From Candidatus Acetothermia bacterium (GTDB lineage Bacteria; Bipolaricaulota; Bipolaricaulia; Bipolaricaulales; Bipolaricaulaceae): a DNA stretch of 64,000 nt. The notes beneath the pieces were generated by a model, which saw only the letters and a program-made list of their open reading frames with translations, ran no database searches and had not been told where the DNA came from. Positions 25,769 through 34,913 of the stretch are shown piece by piece. A program made the translations under genes and the position numbers. Position 1 is the stretch's first letter. Each line of letters starts with the position of its first letter. The DNA is taken from contig JANLFW010000002.1 of NCBI GenBank assembly GCA_024653305.1, positions 60,273 to 124,272 on the forward strand, written 5' to 3'.

Positions 25769-26809
25769 ATGGTTACCATTAAGGATGTGGCCCGAGCGGC
25801 CGGGGTATCCCCGTCCACCGTGTCCCGGGCGCTCAACGACTCCCCGCTCCTGCGGGAAGAAACCAAGGCCCGCATCCGCCGCCTGGCCACGGAGCTCGGC
25901 TACGAGCGCAACGAGCTCGCGAGGGGGCTGGTCAAGGGCTCGTCTGGGGTGGTGGGCCTCCTCGTCCCTGACATCACCAACCCGTTCTTCGCCGAGATCA
26001 CCCACGGGGTGGGGGAGGTGGCCCATGCCCGGGGGTACGGGGTGGTGCTGTGCACCACGGATGGGGACCCCGATCGGGAACGCAGCTACATGCAGCTCCT
26101 GCGCCGCAAAAGGGTGGATGGGCTCATCCTGACCTCGGTGACCGCCGACGACCCCTCTCTCGTGACCCTCATGCGGGCCGGCCTCCCCTTGGTCCTGGTG
26201 TCCCGCCTCGTGCGGGGGGTGGACGCCCCGTACGTGGTGGTGGACGACCGGAAGGGGGGCCGGCTGGCGGTGGAGCACCTCGTGGACCTCGGGCACCGGC
26301 GGATCGGGTTCATCGGAGGGCCGGAGAACGTCCAGTCCAGCCAGGACCGGATGGAGGCGTACCGGGAGGTCCTGGCCGAGCAGAGGCTTCCCGTGCGGAA
26401 GAGCTGGGCTGTATACGCCGACTTCACTCAAGCGGCTGGTCAGGACCAGGGCCACCGGATGCTCGGCCTCCCCCACCGCCCTACTGCGATCTTCGCCGCC
26501 AACGACATGATCGCCCTCGGGGTGCTGGAGGCAGCCGAGGAGGTCGGATTGCGGGTGCCGGAGGACCTGTCCCTGGTCGGCTACAACGACATCAGCTATG
26601 CGTCGCTTCCCTGCATCCAGCTCACCACCGTCGCTCAGCCCACCTACGACATGGGGCGGATTGCGGCCGACTATCTCCTGGACGTGATCGAGCACCGCCG
26701 GCGCCGGAAGCTCCGGAAGGTTCTGCCCCCCAAGCTCGTGGTGCGCCGCACCACCGCTCCGCCGCGGAGACCAGGACAAACCGGGGGCGAAAGGAGGCGA
26801 GGCCGGTGA
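25769..26809 (+). CDS. LacI family transcriptional repressor
   Basis: 346 aa. The N-terminal helix-turn-helix (TIKDVARAAGVSPSTVSRAL) and hinge helix are followed by the periplasmic-binding-protein-like effector domain (VGLLVPDITNPFFAEI, AIFAANDMIALGVL). It ends in a basic tail. Its recognition helix is almost the same as that of the lacI remnant at 35742, which sits beside one of four similar operators in this window (36002, 40061, 43206, 49799). That makes this protein the best candidate to bind them. The effector is unknown, probably a sugar or inositol derivative. Confidence 0.92.
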   Translation: MVTIKDVARAAGVSPSTVSRALNDSPLLREETKARIRRLATELGYERNELARGLVKGSSGVVGLLVPDITNPFFAEITHGVGEVAHARGYGVVLCTTDGDPDRERSYMQLLRRKRVDGLILTSVTADDPSLVTLMRAGLPLVLVSRLVRGVDAPYVVVDDRKGGRLAVEHLVDLGHRRIGFIGGPENVQSSQDRMEAYREVLAEQRLPVRKSWAVYADFTQAAGQDQGHRMLGLPHRPTAIFAANDMIALGVLEAAEEVGLRVPEDLSLVGYNDISYASLPCIQLTTVAQPTYDMGRIAADYLLDVIEHRRRRKLRKVLPPKLVVRRTTAPPRRPGQTGGERRRGR

Positions 26810-26835
26810 GGAGGGACCAGGGCGGCGAGGGACCG

Positions 26836-27699
26836 ATGTCTGAGATCCGCGATCGGCTACGCCAACGTTTTTCTTCCCTGACCAAGGTTCAGAAGGACCT
26901 CGCCCACCGGCTGCTCACGAGCTACGAAGACTACATCTTCCTTAGCATCGATGAGGCCGCCCAGGCACTGGGTGTGCATAAGTCGACCCTGGTGCGATTG
27001 GCACAGCGCTTAGGGTATCCTGGATACACCGAGTTCCGGAGCGACTTGCAGGAACTCTACCGCCAGGAGATCACCCCGGGGCGCAAGTTAGGGAAAACCC
27101 TGGCCGAGATCCATGAGGACAACCTGTTCCAGCAGGTGATCGAAACGGAGATCATGTACCTGCGGGAAGCGCTTAAGACTGTGCATCCCACGGATTTCCG
27201 CCGGGCGGCCGCGTTGATCCTCAAGGCGAAGCGGGTGTTCATCTGTGGGCGGGGACCCCAAGTCCCACTGGCTGAACTCTTGGCGTTCCGGCTACGCCGG
27301 TTCCACCTCGACGTTCACGTCATTGCCGAGGAAGGCCGAGCCATCCTGGAGAAACTCCAGTTGCTCACGGCCAAGGACGTGCTCATCCTCTACAGCTTTA
27401 TCGCTGTGCCCAAGGAGCACCTGATGGCCATCACCCTCGCCGCCGAGGTCGGCTGCCCGGTGATCCTGGTCACCGACACGGTGGCCAAGGACATGGTGGA
27501 CGGGGTAGCCCTGGTCCTGGCCGCTCGGCGGGGCCCGGCCACCATTTACCACACGGACATCGTGCCTATGGCGATCCAAACGGCATTGGTTTTGCAGATC
27601 GCCAAGATGCGAGCGCCACAGGTGCTCCGGCGGTTGGAACGCCTGCAGGAGCTCCGCCGGCGTTTCGGCTACGAACATTCGGTGATTCCTCACCAATAA
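26836..27699 (+). CDS. RpiR/MurR family transcriptional regulator
   Basis: 287 aa. N-terminal RpiR helix-turn-helix (FLSIDEAAQALGVHKSTLVRLAQRLGYPGY) and a C-terminal SIS phosphosugar-binding domain (RVFICGRGPQVPLAELLAFRL, LILYSFIAVPKEHL). It lies 26 nt after lacI, the only other regulator nearby. Such proteins sense sugar phosphates. An inverted repeat just downstream, before the HAD gene, is a candidate site. Confidence 0.9.
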   Translation: MSEIRDRLRQRFSSLTKVQKDLAHRLLTSYEDYIFLSIDEAAQALGVHKSTLVRLAQRLGYPGYTEFRSDLQELYRQEITPGRKLGKTLAEIHEDNLFQQVIETEIMYLREALKTVHPTDFRRAAALILKAKRVFICGRGPQVPLAELLAFRLRRFHLDVHVIAEEGRAILEKLQLLTAKDVLILYSFIAVPKEHLMAITLAAEVGCPVILVTDTVAKDMVDGVALVLAARRGPATIYHTDIVPMAIQTALVLQIAKMRAPQVLRRLERLQELRRRFGYEHSVIPHQ

Positions 27700-27718
27700 C
27701 CGAAGTCATCGGCCCCAC

Positions 27719-27747
27719 TTGACGCTGAGGAGGGGACGCCCTACAAT
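27719..27747 (+). promoter_or_regulatory. Promoter of the HAD/phosphatase/Kelch genes
   Basis: TTGACG (27719-27724), a 17-bp spacer, TACAAT (27742-27747). Transcription is expected near 27754, immediately before an inverted repeat. Confidence 0.65.
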
Positions 27748-27758
27748 GAGCAACGGAC

Positions 27759-27785
27759 GTTGCAAGAGCCCCTAGTTCCTGCAAC
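27759..27785 (+). promoter_or_regulatory. Inverted repeat GTTGCA-N15-TGCAAC, possible operator
   Basis: Perfect 6-bp arms at 27759-27764 and 27780-27785, partly symmetric further inward. It starts about 5 nt after the predicted transcription start, a position where a bound repressor would block elongation. It follows directly on the rpiR gene. Confidence 0.35.
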
Positions 27786-27803
27786 AAAGGGCGGTCGGCT
27801 GAC

Positions 27804-28517
27804 GTGGACGTGCACGCTGGAGCTGGACGAAGGCTGTCCCCCGCCCAGGCCCTGGCCCTGGACGGGCATGGGGTCGTTTATTCCCGCAACCGTGAGGTGG
27901 TCGATGCCCTGATCGACGCCCTCCAAGCCCAGGGCTGGCTCCCCATCGCCCCAAGCGAGGCCAAATCCCTCTACCTCTCCTTACAGGAGCGCGCGTTCGC
28001 CCGAAAGATCCCCTACGAGAAGATGCTCGCCGAGTTCGCCCGTGGCCTTGGGCTTCCCGAGCCAGATGGGATAACGCGGCTTCACGACTTGGTTCAGGAG
28101 TTCAGCGCCGACATCGTTGTTGACCCCGATCTCCCGGGCGTGCTCACCGAACTCCGGGCCCGGGGGGTCACGGTGGGCATGCTCACCAACAGCATCCACC
28201 CTGACGCGGTGAAACGGCAGTGGCTGGAACAGGCGGGGATCGCGCACCTGTTTGACCTCATCGTGTCGTCGGTGGATGAGCGGTGCCGGAAACCGGACCC
28301 GGAGATCTTTCGACGGTTTACGGCCCGGGTTGGGTTGCCTCCGGAGGCCACCGTGTTCGTTGGGCACGACCCGAGCGAGATCGAGGGGGCCAAGGCCGCC
28401 GGCATGATCACCGTCTGCCTGCGCTGTTCATGCCGACAGGCCGACTACGTGGTACCGCGGTTCAGCGAGGTGGCCGAGTTGCCACTATGGCCGCCTCCCG
28501 TAACGAAGGAGGGGTGA
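27804..28517 (+). CDS. HAD superfamily hydrolase with unusual motif I
   Basis: 237 aa. Motif II is MLTNS, motif III lysine is in RKPDPEIF, and motif IV is FVGHDPSEIEGAKAAGM. Motif I reads LDGHGVVY, that is D-x-H or A-L-D depending on alignment, not the usual DxD. The acid/base Asp of phosphatases may therefore be missing, so the reaction could differ or be weak. GTG at 27804 is the best available start, though its ribosome binding site is poor. The metallophosphoesterase gene follows two bases after the stop. Confidence 0.75.
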   Translation: MDVHAGAGRRLSPAQALALDGHGVVYSRNREVVDALIDALQAQGWLPIAPSEAKSLYLSLQERAFARKIPYEKMLAEFARGLGLPEPDGITRLHDLVQEFSADIVVDPDLPGVLTELRARGVTVGMLTNSIHPDAVKRQWLEQAGIAHLFDLIVSSVDERCRKPDPEIFRRFTARVGLPPEATVFVGHDPSEIEGAKAAGMITVCLRCSCRQADYVVPRFSEVAELPLWPPPVTKEG

Positions 28518-28519
28518 CC

Positions 28520-29650
28520 ATGCGCAGGATCTTCGTGTGGGCCATGGCCGTGCTGGTCATGGGAGTACTGGCCGTGGGAGCGGGTCCGTGGGCGATCCAC
28601 CTCAGTTGGCAAAACGACCCCGCGACTACGATGACCGTCATGTGGCGCACCACGCCCGACATCACCACGAGCGTTGTGGAGTACGGGTTGACCCAAGAAC
28701 TCGGGCAGCAGGCGACGGGTGCGCGCCATGGCTACAAGTTCGTGCGGGAAGACGTGGTGTGGCATACCGTGGAGATCACCGGACTTGCCGCGAACACGAC
28801 CTACTACTATCGGTGCGGGGCGCCCGAGTACTGGAGCGAAATCTACTCGTTCATCACTGCCCCTTCCAAGGACGACCCCCGCGTGGGCTTTACGTTCGCC
28901 ATCATCGGAGATACGCAGGACAACTTCACCATTATGGGACAAGTCCTCGAGAAGGTGCGGGAAGCGGGGGTCCGGTTCATCCTCGGCACCGGGGACTTGA
29001 CCCAAGGGGGAAGCCACTACGAGTTCAACCTGTGGTTCAAAGCCGCTGGCGACGTGTTCGCGAGCATCCCGTTCATCCCGAGCGTTGGAAACCACGATAT
29101 CATGTTGCCCACCTACTTCGACCAGTTCGCCCTCCCCAACAATGAAAAGTGGTTCTCCTACGACTACGGGCCGATCCACTTCGCACACCTTTGTTCCGTC
29201 ACCGAAGACCTGGTCGTCCAGCAGCGACCGTGGCTGATCCAAGACCTGCGAAGTACGACCCAGCCTTGGAAGATTGTGCTCGCGCATCACACCGTGTATT
29301 CCATGGATGATTCACACGGCCCCACCCAATCTGTCCACGATCATTGGGTGGATGTGTTCGAGCGGTTCGCGGTTGACATCTACTTCAACGGCCATGCCCA
29401 CACCTACGAGCGCACCTGGCCGATTCGGGGCGGGCGAGTAGACGGCACCGGGGTCACCTATGTCACCGATGGATCCGCCGGAGCGAACCCCCGCACCATC
29501 TTGGGCCGGAATTGGTGGACCGCCGTTTCCGAGGGCAAGGTCTACACCTACATCCTCGTTCAGGTTCGGCCCCGACCGGCACAGCTCACGTTCACCGTGT
29601 ATCGCCTCGACGGAAGCGTTCTCGACTCTTTCACCATGAAGAAACCCTGA
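28520..29650 (+). CDS. Secreted purple-acid-phosphatase-like metallophosphoesterase
   Basis: 376 aa with a signal peptide (MRRIFVWAMAVLVMGVLAVGAG). A fibronectin-like N-terminal domain of about 95 residues is followed by the dinuclear metal phosphoesterase core: GDTQD, GTGDLTQGG, VGNHDIM, LAHHTVYS and FNGHAHTYERTW. It is likely exported and hydrolyses phosphate esters, perhaps phytate-like or sugar phosphates given the inositol genes downstream. A strong GAAGGAGGGG precedes the ATG. Confidence 0.88.
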   Translation: MRRIFVWAMAVLVMGVLAVGAGPWAIHLSWQNDPATTMTVMWRTTPDITTSVVEYGLTQELGQQATGARHGYKFVREDVVWHTVEITGLAANTTYYYRCGAPEYWSEIYSFITAPSKDDPRVGFTFAIIGDTQDNFTIMGQVLEKVREAGVRFILGTGDLTQGGSHYEFNLWFKAAGDVFASIPFIPSVGNHDIMLPTYFDQFALPNNEKWFSYDYGPIHFAHLCSVTEDLVVQQRPWLIQDLRSTTQPWKIVLAHHTVYSMDDSHGPTQSVHDHWVDVFERFAVDIYFNGHAHTYERTWPIRGGRVDGTGVTYVTDGSAGANPRTILGRNWWTAVSEGKVYTYILVQVRPRPAQLTFTVYRLDGSVLDSFTMKKP

Positions 29651-29737
29651 GAGGGACAAGGAGGTGAGCGGACCACAGGAAGAGAGGGACAGGTCAGACT
29701 TCGTGAAACTGGAACGCATGCATGAAGGAGGAATCCG

Positions 29738-30694
29738 ATGAGACGGATTGTGTGTGGTGGGCTAGTCGTAGCGTGTCTGTTGGGCCTGGTGGCTTGGGCG
29801 GCGCCATGGACCGAGATCGCACCGCTCAACGTAGCACGCTCCAAGCACAGAGCGGTGGCTCTGGATGGGAAGATCTACGTGGTCGGAGGCAACGACGTGG
29901 ACGGCAAGTGCGCCCCGGTCGAGGTGTACGACCCAACGGCCAATACGTGGACCGTGCTCGGCCCGAGCCCGGTCAACTGCGAGATGCCTTGTCTGGCCAC
30001 CGTGGGGGGGAAGATCTATTCCCTCGCTGGCCGAACGTCGGCGAAGGTCCGCACGTTGAGCGGTTATGTGTGGGACCCTGCAAGCGGTGTAGTGGCTTGG
30101 AAGCCAGTTCCCGGCGGGATGACCATGGCCCACGGTGACGCGGCGTGTGTTGTCATTGGGACGAAGATCTACCTCCTGACTGGCGAGGACGATTCACTGA
30201 CCAACACGGGCTACGACTACGTTGAGGCAACCGACGTGTTCGACGTCGCAACGCTCAAGTGGTCCACTGCCGCACCGCTCGTCAAGCGCGGACGGGAGGA
30301 CTTCGACGCCACTGCGGTCGGGACGAAGATCGTGGTCGTGGCCGGGCAAGGCGGACCGGACCAGGGCGCCCTCCGCTGGTTGAGCGTGTACGAAGCAGCA
30401 ACGAACACATGGCAACACTGGGACGAGGGTGTGCCGCTTCCGTGGGAGCACCCCCGGACGCTCACGGTCGGGGAGTACGTCTATATCATGACTGGCCGCG
30501 GCGAGGGTGCGTTTGTCAACTACCGACTCGATCTGGCGACGATGGCCTGGACCGAGCACACTCCGCCTCCCGAACCGGTCACCTCCTGCGCCGCCGTTGT
30601 GCTCGGGGGGAAGATCTATCTGATGGGAGGCGTTCACCTGGACGGGACCCTCCTGGCCAGGGTGTTCGTCTACGATCCGTGTCAGGATAAGTAG
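29738..30694 (+). CDS. Secreted Kelch-repeat protein
   Basis: 318 aa. Signal peptide (MRRIVCGGLVVACLLGLVAWA), then about five to six Kelch blades marked by KIYVVGG, KIYSLAGR, KIYLLTGEDD, YVYIMTGRG and KIYLMGGVH, each followed by VYDP or a similar strand. It forms a beta-propeller of unknown ligand, outside the cytoplasm. It sits between the phosphatase and an ABC binding-protein gene and could be a glycan- or sialate-type processing factor; nothing in the sequence fixes this. GAAGGAGGA is 6 nt upstream of the ATG. Confidence 0.85.
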   Translation: MRRIVCGGLVVACLLGLVAWAAPWTEIAPLNVARSKHRAVALDGKIYVVGGNDVDGKCAPVEVYDPTANTWTVLGPSPVNCEMPCLATVGGKIYSLAGRTSAKVRTLSGYVWDPASGVVAWKPVPGGMTMAHGDAACVVIGTKIYLLTGEDDSLTNTGYDYVEATDVFDVATLKWSTAAPLVKRGREDFDATAVGTKIVVVAGQGGPDQGALRWLSVYEAATNTWQHWDEGVPLPWEHPRTLTVGEYVYIMTGRGEGAFVNYRLDLATMAWTEHTPPPEPVTSCAAVVLGGKIYLMGGVHLDGTLLARVFVYDPCQDK

Positions 30695-30709
30695 AGGAGG
30701 TGGTCGAGG

Positions 30710-31912
30710 ATGTGGCGAAAGCACACGTGGGCAAAGCTCGTACTTGTGGGGAGCATGCTCCTGTTCGGCGCGGTGATCCTGGCCCAACAGACGGGTCTCA
30801 CGCCGCAACAGGACGCGTGGCTCAGGAAAGCCCAAATCGGGCCTTATCAGCCAGAGGTTGAAGATTGGGATGCCATCTACCAGGCGGCCAAGGCTGAAGG
30901 GAAGGTTGTGATCTTGTCCCTGTCGTCACGGATCTACCAGGTCGTAGAGTCGTTCAAGGCCGCCTACCCTGGGATCGAGGTCGAGGCCTACGACATGACC
31001 GATGTGCAGCAGATCGAGAAGCTGACCCGGGAACAGGGCGCCGGAATCTACACGATCGATGTGCTGTTCCTCGCGGGGACCACGACCCTGGTCAAGGAAC
31101 TCCTGCCTCAGCGTCTGATCTGGAACTACGTGCCAACGACCTTGGTTGACGGTGTGCTCGCCACGGACGCGATCCCGGAAGAGTTCAGGTCGCCCCTTCT
31201 CGTGCACAGCGTCGAGTCCAAGGTCGTGTTCTACAACTTCGAGACCTACCCTACTCCTCCAGTGACGAGTCTGTGGGATCTGACGCGGCCGGAGTGGAAG
31301 GGCCGGGTCCAGTTCAAGGACCCCTTGACCACGGAGGAGAACATGAACTTCCTCCAGATGGTCGTCAAGAACGCTGACCTCATGGCCGCCGCGTACCAAG
31401 CGACGTTTGGGACACCCATCGTGCTGAGCCCGGGAATCCCGAACGCCGGCTATGAGTGGATCAAGCGACTTGCGGACAACGGCCTTGTGATCACCAAGTC
31501 CGACGGGGACGCGACGAAGGCGTGCGGGACCCCTGGACAGGCCAAACCGCCGCTCGCGATCGCTTCGTCGTCCAAGATCCGCGACAACGAGAAAGGTCAG
31601 GTGCTGGCCATCGGCTGGGATCTCTCCCCGGTGGCCGGACTCAGCAAACTCAACTACATGAGCATTGCCAACCTGGCCCCCCACCCCAACGCCGCGAAGC
31701 TCCTCATCCAGTGGATGCTCGGCGACGGGGGCGGCGGCGCGGGCTACGATCCGTTCTATGTGAAGGGGCAGTGGAGCTCGCGGATCGTGGCGCGAAACCC
31801 TCTCCCCGAGATCACCCTCGATACCCTGCGCGCGCGGACGTGGTTCGTGGATCCGGACTGGGTCTACGAACACGGCCTGCAGGTGCAGGACTTCTGGCTC
31901 ACGCTGCGCTAG
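30710..31912 (+). CDS. ABC substrate-binding protein, AfuA/Fe3+-type family 1
   Basis: 400 aa. Signal peptide (KLVLVGSMLLFGAVILAQ), then the bilobal type II binding protein with AAKAEGKVVILS near residues 61-72 and FKAAYPGIEVEAYD. In this subclass ligands are ferric iron, polyamines, phosphonates or hexose phosphates. Because the downstream gene is a sugar-type TIM barrel, a phosphorylated sugar is more likely than iron here. AGAGGAGG sits upstream of the ATG. A 13-bp hairpin follows the stop. Confidence 0.88.
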   Translation: MWRKHTWAKLVLVGSMLLFGAVILAQQTGLTPQQDAWLRKAQIGPYQPEVEDWDAIYQAAKAEGKVVILSLSSRIYQVVESFKAAYPGIEVEAYDMTDVQQIEKLTREQGAGIYTIDVLFLAGTTTLVKELLPQRLIWNYVPTTLVDGVLATDAIPEEFRSPLLVHSVESKVVFYNFETYPTPPVTSLWDLTRPEWKGRVQFKDPLTTEENMNFLQMVVKNADLMAAAYQATFGTPIVLSPGIPNAGYEWIKRLADNGLVITKSDGDATKACGTPGQAKPPLAIASSSKIRDNEKGQVLAIGWDLSPVAGLSKLNYMSIANLAPHPNAAKLLIQWMLGDGGGGAGYDPFYVKGQWSSRIVARNPLPEITLDTLRARTWFVDPDWVYEHGLQVQDFWLTLR

Positions 31913-31923
31913 GATGTGAAACC

Positions 31924-31952
31924 GCGGGGCTGCGGCGGTGCCGCAGCCCCGC
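31924..31952 (+). terminator. Intercistronic hairpin after the first ABC binding protein
   Basis: Perfect 13-bp stem GCGGGGCTGCGGC/GCCGCAGCCCCGC with a 3-nt loop, followed by TCCCCTTAT. It lies between the binding-protein and permease genes and has no strong U-tract. It probably lowers read-through or protects the upstream mRNA, not a full stop. Confidence 0.65.
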
Positions 31953-31969
31953 TCCCCTTATCGCGGACA

Positions 31970-33760
31970 ATGCCGGGTAACAGACTCAGCGTGCGGCGTC
32001 CCCTGCTGCGCCTCCTTCGCCAGCCGGAGCGGATATGGGGGCTGGCCCTGATCCTCGGGCTGCTCGTGTTCGTGGCCATCCCCCTGGGAAATATGGCGGT
32101 CAGCTCGTTCCGCTTCGATTCCTCGGGTCCCCGCTACGTCAAGGGGGTCCTGCCGGGAGAGCCCACCACCTTCTACTGGCACCGCACCCTGTTCGGCCCT
32201 TTGGCACAGGCGATCTTCTGGGTGCCAGTATCACGCAGCCTTCTCATCGCCGTCCTCATCTGTGCGCTGGCCCTCCCCCTCGGAACCCTGTTCGCGTGGC
32301 TCGTGGCGCGGACCGACCTCCCTGCAAAGGGTTTTTTCAACTCGGTCCTGATCGTCCCCTACATCATGCCTTCCTGGACGGTGGCCCTGGCCTGGCTCAC
32401 CGTGTTCAAAAGCGAGCAGTTCGGCGGACGGCCTGGCCTCGTGCGCGCGTTGTTTGGGGTCAACCCGCCGGCCTGGGCGAGCTACGGGCTTCTCCCGATC
32501 GTGATCGCACTCGCGGTGCACTACATCCCCTATGCGTTCGTGCTCATGAGGGGCGCGCTGGCGACGGTGGACGCCCAGCTCGAGGAGAGCGCGGAGGTCC
32601 TGGGGGCAGGTAAACTCGAGGTGTTCCGTAAGATCACCCTGCCCCTCGTGCTCCCGGCCCTGGGATCGGCGTTCGTCCTCACCTTCGGGAGGGGGTTGGG
32701 GGAGTTCGGGACCCAGGCCTTCCTTGGGTTGCCCGTCGGGTACTACACCCTATCCACGCGGGTCTACTGGGCGCTGAGCTCCCGCCAACATAGCCAGGGC
32801 TACGTGCTGACGTTGATCCTCATCCTGGCCACCTCGCTTGTGGTGTTCACCAATCAGAAGCTCATCGGCACGCGCAAGCGGTTCACCACGATCACCGGGA
32901 AGGGAGCCTACCATCGTCCGGTGCGACTCGGAGGATGGCGGATCCCGGCCGTGGCGCTCCTAGGGGCGTTTATCGTCGTGTTCGTCCTCGCCCCGTTGGG
33001 CTTGATCGCCCTGGAGACGCTCATGCGCTACGAAGGTCAGTACTCGCTATCCAACTTCACCGGATACTACTGGATCGGGCAAGGAGAACGGATGCTGGCC
33101 GACGGACAGCCCGGGATCTTCCGGAGCCCGTTCATCCTGGGGGCGATCAAGAACTCGGTCACCTTGGCCGGGATCACCGCGCTCGTCAGCGGGGTTCTCG
33201 GTCTCCTCATCGGGTACGCCGTGGTACGCAGGCGTGGAACGGTGATGTCGCGGTCCATCGAGATCCTCAGTTTCATTCCCTACATGATCCCCGGGCTCGC
33301 GTTCGGCGGGATCTACCTCAGCCTATTCGCCCGGTCGTGGGGGCCCCTCCCGGCCCTGTACGGGACGATGGCTCTGCTGGTGTTGGCCTGTACGATCAAG
33401 TATCTGCCCTTCTCCTCCAGCTCGGGCATCTCCGCGATGCACCAGATTGACCCGTCGCTCGAGGAAGCGGCCAACCTCCACGGGGCGCGGTGGGGGAGAC
33501 GGTTCGTACGAATCGTGCTGCCTCTTGCCAAGAGCGGGGTGATGTCCGCCGCCCTCCTCACCTTCATCACCGCAATGCGCACGCTGGACTTGATCGTGCT
33601 CCTGGTCACTCCCCAAACCCGCGTCATGACCTCCGTTATTTGGGGATACCAATCCCAAGGGTTCACCCAACTTGCCTACGCTGTGATGCTCCTCATCGTC
33701 GTGATCACCCTGACCGGCCACTTCGTGATCCGACGGTTGGGGGGAAAGTTCGAATTGTGA
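31970..33760 (+). CDS. ABC permease, fused two-domain FbpB/AfuB type
   Basis: 596 aa with about 12 membrane spans and two BPD_transp_1 domains, each carrying its EAA loop (SAEVLGAGKLEVFRKITLP in the first half, EEAANLHGARWGRRFVRIVLP in the second). This fusion is normal for the iron/phosphosugar permeases. The ATG at 31970 follows the hairpin; a longer frame from 31916 would place coding sequence through the hairpin. No clear Shine-Dalgarno. It pairs with the ATPase 10 nt downstream. Confidence 0.9.
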   Translation: MPGNRLSVRRPLLRLLRQPERIWGLALILGLLVFVAIPLGNMAVSSFRFDSSGPRYVKGVLPGEPTTFYWHRTLFGPLAQAIFWVPVSRSLLIAVLICALALPLGTLFAWLVARTDLPAKGFFNSVLIVPYIMPSWTVALAWLTVFKSEQFGGRPGLVRALFGVNPPAWASYGLLPIVIALAVHYIPYAFVLMRGALATVDAQLEESAEVLGAGKLEVFRKITLPLVLPALGSAFVLTFGRGLGEFGTQAFLGLPVGYYTLSTRVYWALSSRQHSQGYVLTLILILATSLVVFTNQKLIGTRKRFTTITGKGAYHRPVRLGGWRIPAVALLGAFIVVFVLAPLGLIALETLMRYEGQYSLSNFTGYYWIGQGERMLADGQPGIFRSPFILGAIKNSVTLAGITALVSGVLGLLIGYAVVRRRGTVMSRSIEILSFIPYMIPGLAFGGIYLSLFARSWGPLPALYGTMALLVLACTIKYLPFSSSSGISAMHQIDPSLEEAANLHGARWGRRFVRIVLPLAKSGVMSAALLTFITAMRTLDLIVLLVTPQTRVMTSVIWGYQSQGFTQLAYAVMLLIVVITLTGHFVIRRLGGKFEL

Positions 33761-33770
33761 GGAGGCCGAG

Positions 33771-34913
33771 ATGCCGGAAATCACCATCCGCAGCCTGACC
33801 AAACGGTTCGGGAAAGTGATTGCTGTCCACAGCCTGGACTTGTCCATCGCATCCGGCGAGTTCGTGACCCTCCTCGGCCCTTCGGGCTGCGGCAAGACCA
33901 CGACCCTGCGCTGCCTTGCAGGATTGGAAGAGCCGGATCAGGGCGAGGTCTTCATCGGCGAGCGCTGCGTGTTCTCCAGCGTGCGTGAGGTGATGGTCCC
34001 CCCTGGCGGGCGAGGTATCGGGATGGTGTTTCAAAGCTATGCGCTGTGGCCTCACATGATGGTCTCCCAGAATGTCGCGTTCGGGCTGGCCAAGAAGGGG
34101 TTCGGGAAGCAGGAGATCAAGCGCCGCGTCCGGGAGGTCCTCGACCTCCTGGGGCTGGGCGGGCTGGAGAGGCGTTTCCCGAATGAGCTCTCCGGCGGGC
34201 AACAACAGCGGGTGGCGCTGGCCCGGGCGGTGGTGGTCCAACCGGAGATATTGCTGTTTGACGAACCCCTCTCGAACCTCGATGCCAAACTGCGAATGAC
34301 GCTCCGGGCCGAGCTCAAGCGGCTACACACCGAGATCGGAGCGACCACGGTGTACGTGACCCACGACCAGTTGGAAGCCCTCACCCTGTCCACGCGGATC
34401 GCGGTGATGAAGGATGGGGTGGTGCAGCAGATGGGCACACCCCAAGAGGTCTACCACTTCCCGAGCAACCTGTTCGTGGCCGAGTTCATGGGCAACCCGA
34501 CCACCAACCTGTTCCCGGCGGTGGTGGCCTCCGCCGGGCCGCCGGCGAGCGTTGCCCTCAAGTGGAACCCGGACGTGCCTCTCCTTCTCCCTGACTCCAA
34601 GGCGCTGCCGGAGGGGGCGGAAGTCGTGGTCAACGTGCGGCCCGAGGACATGGGGTTCTCCGTCGAACCACGGGCTGGATACCTCCCCGCTACGGTCTAT
34701 GCCACCCTGCCCACGGGAGCGGAGTGCATCACCTACGGCCGGCTGACCCCCGGAGGAGAAGAAGTGGTGCTCAAGGGCCCAGGTGAGGAGCACGCCTGTC
34801 TCGGTCCCAACCAACCGTTCTGGCTGGGCCTCAAGCGGGGAAACGTGTTCGACGCACGCGAGGGGACACTGATCACCTCGTTCGGCTTCTCCCCACAAAA
34901 GGGAGGAGCATGA
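33771..34913 (+). CDS. ABC transporter ATPase, FbpC/PotA type
   Basis: 380 aa. Walker A GPSGCGKT at 36-43, Q-loop VFQSYALWPHM, signature LSGGQQQRVALARA, Walker B ILLFDEPLSNLD, H-loop YVTHDQLEA. The C-terminal third is a TOBE/OB domain (VRPEDMGFSVE), which can carry regulation. It energises the permease just upstream. The last four bases overlap the TIM-barrel gene (ATGA). Confidence 0.93.
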   Translation: MPEITIRSLTKRFGKVIAVHSLDLSIASGEFVTLLGPSGCGKTTTLRCLAGLEEPDQGEVFIGERCVFSSVREVMVPPGGRGIGMVFQSYALWPHMMVSQNVAFGLAKKGFGKQEIKRRVREVLDLLGLGGLERRFPNELSGGQQQRVALARAVVVQPEILLFDEPLSNLDAKLRMTLRAELKRLHTEIGATTVYVTHDQLEALTLSTRIAVMKDGVVQQMGTPQEVYHFPSNLFVAEFMGNPTTNLFPAVVASAGPPASVALKWNPDVPLLLPDSKALPEGAEVVVNVRPEDMGFSVEPRAGYLPATVYATLPTGAECITYGRLTPGGEEVVLKGPGEEHACLGPNQPFWLGLKRGNVFDAREGTLITSFGFSPQKGGA

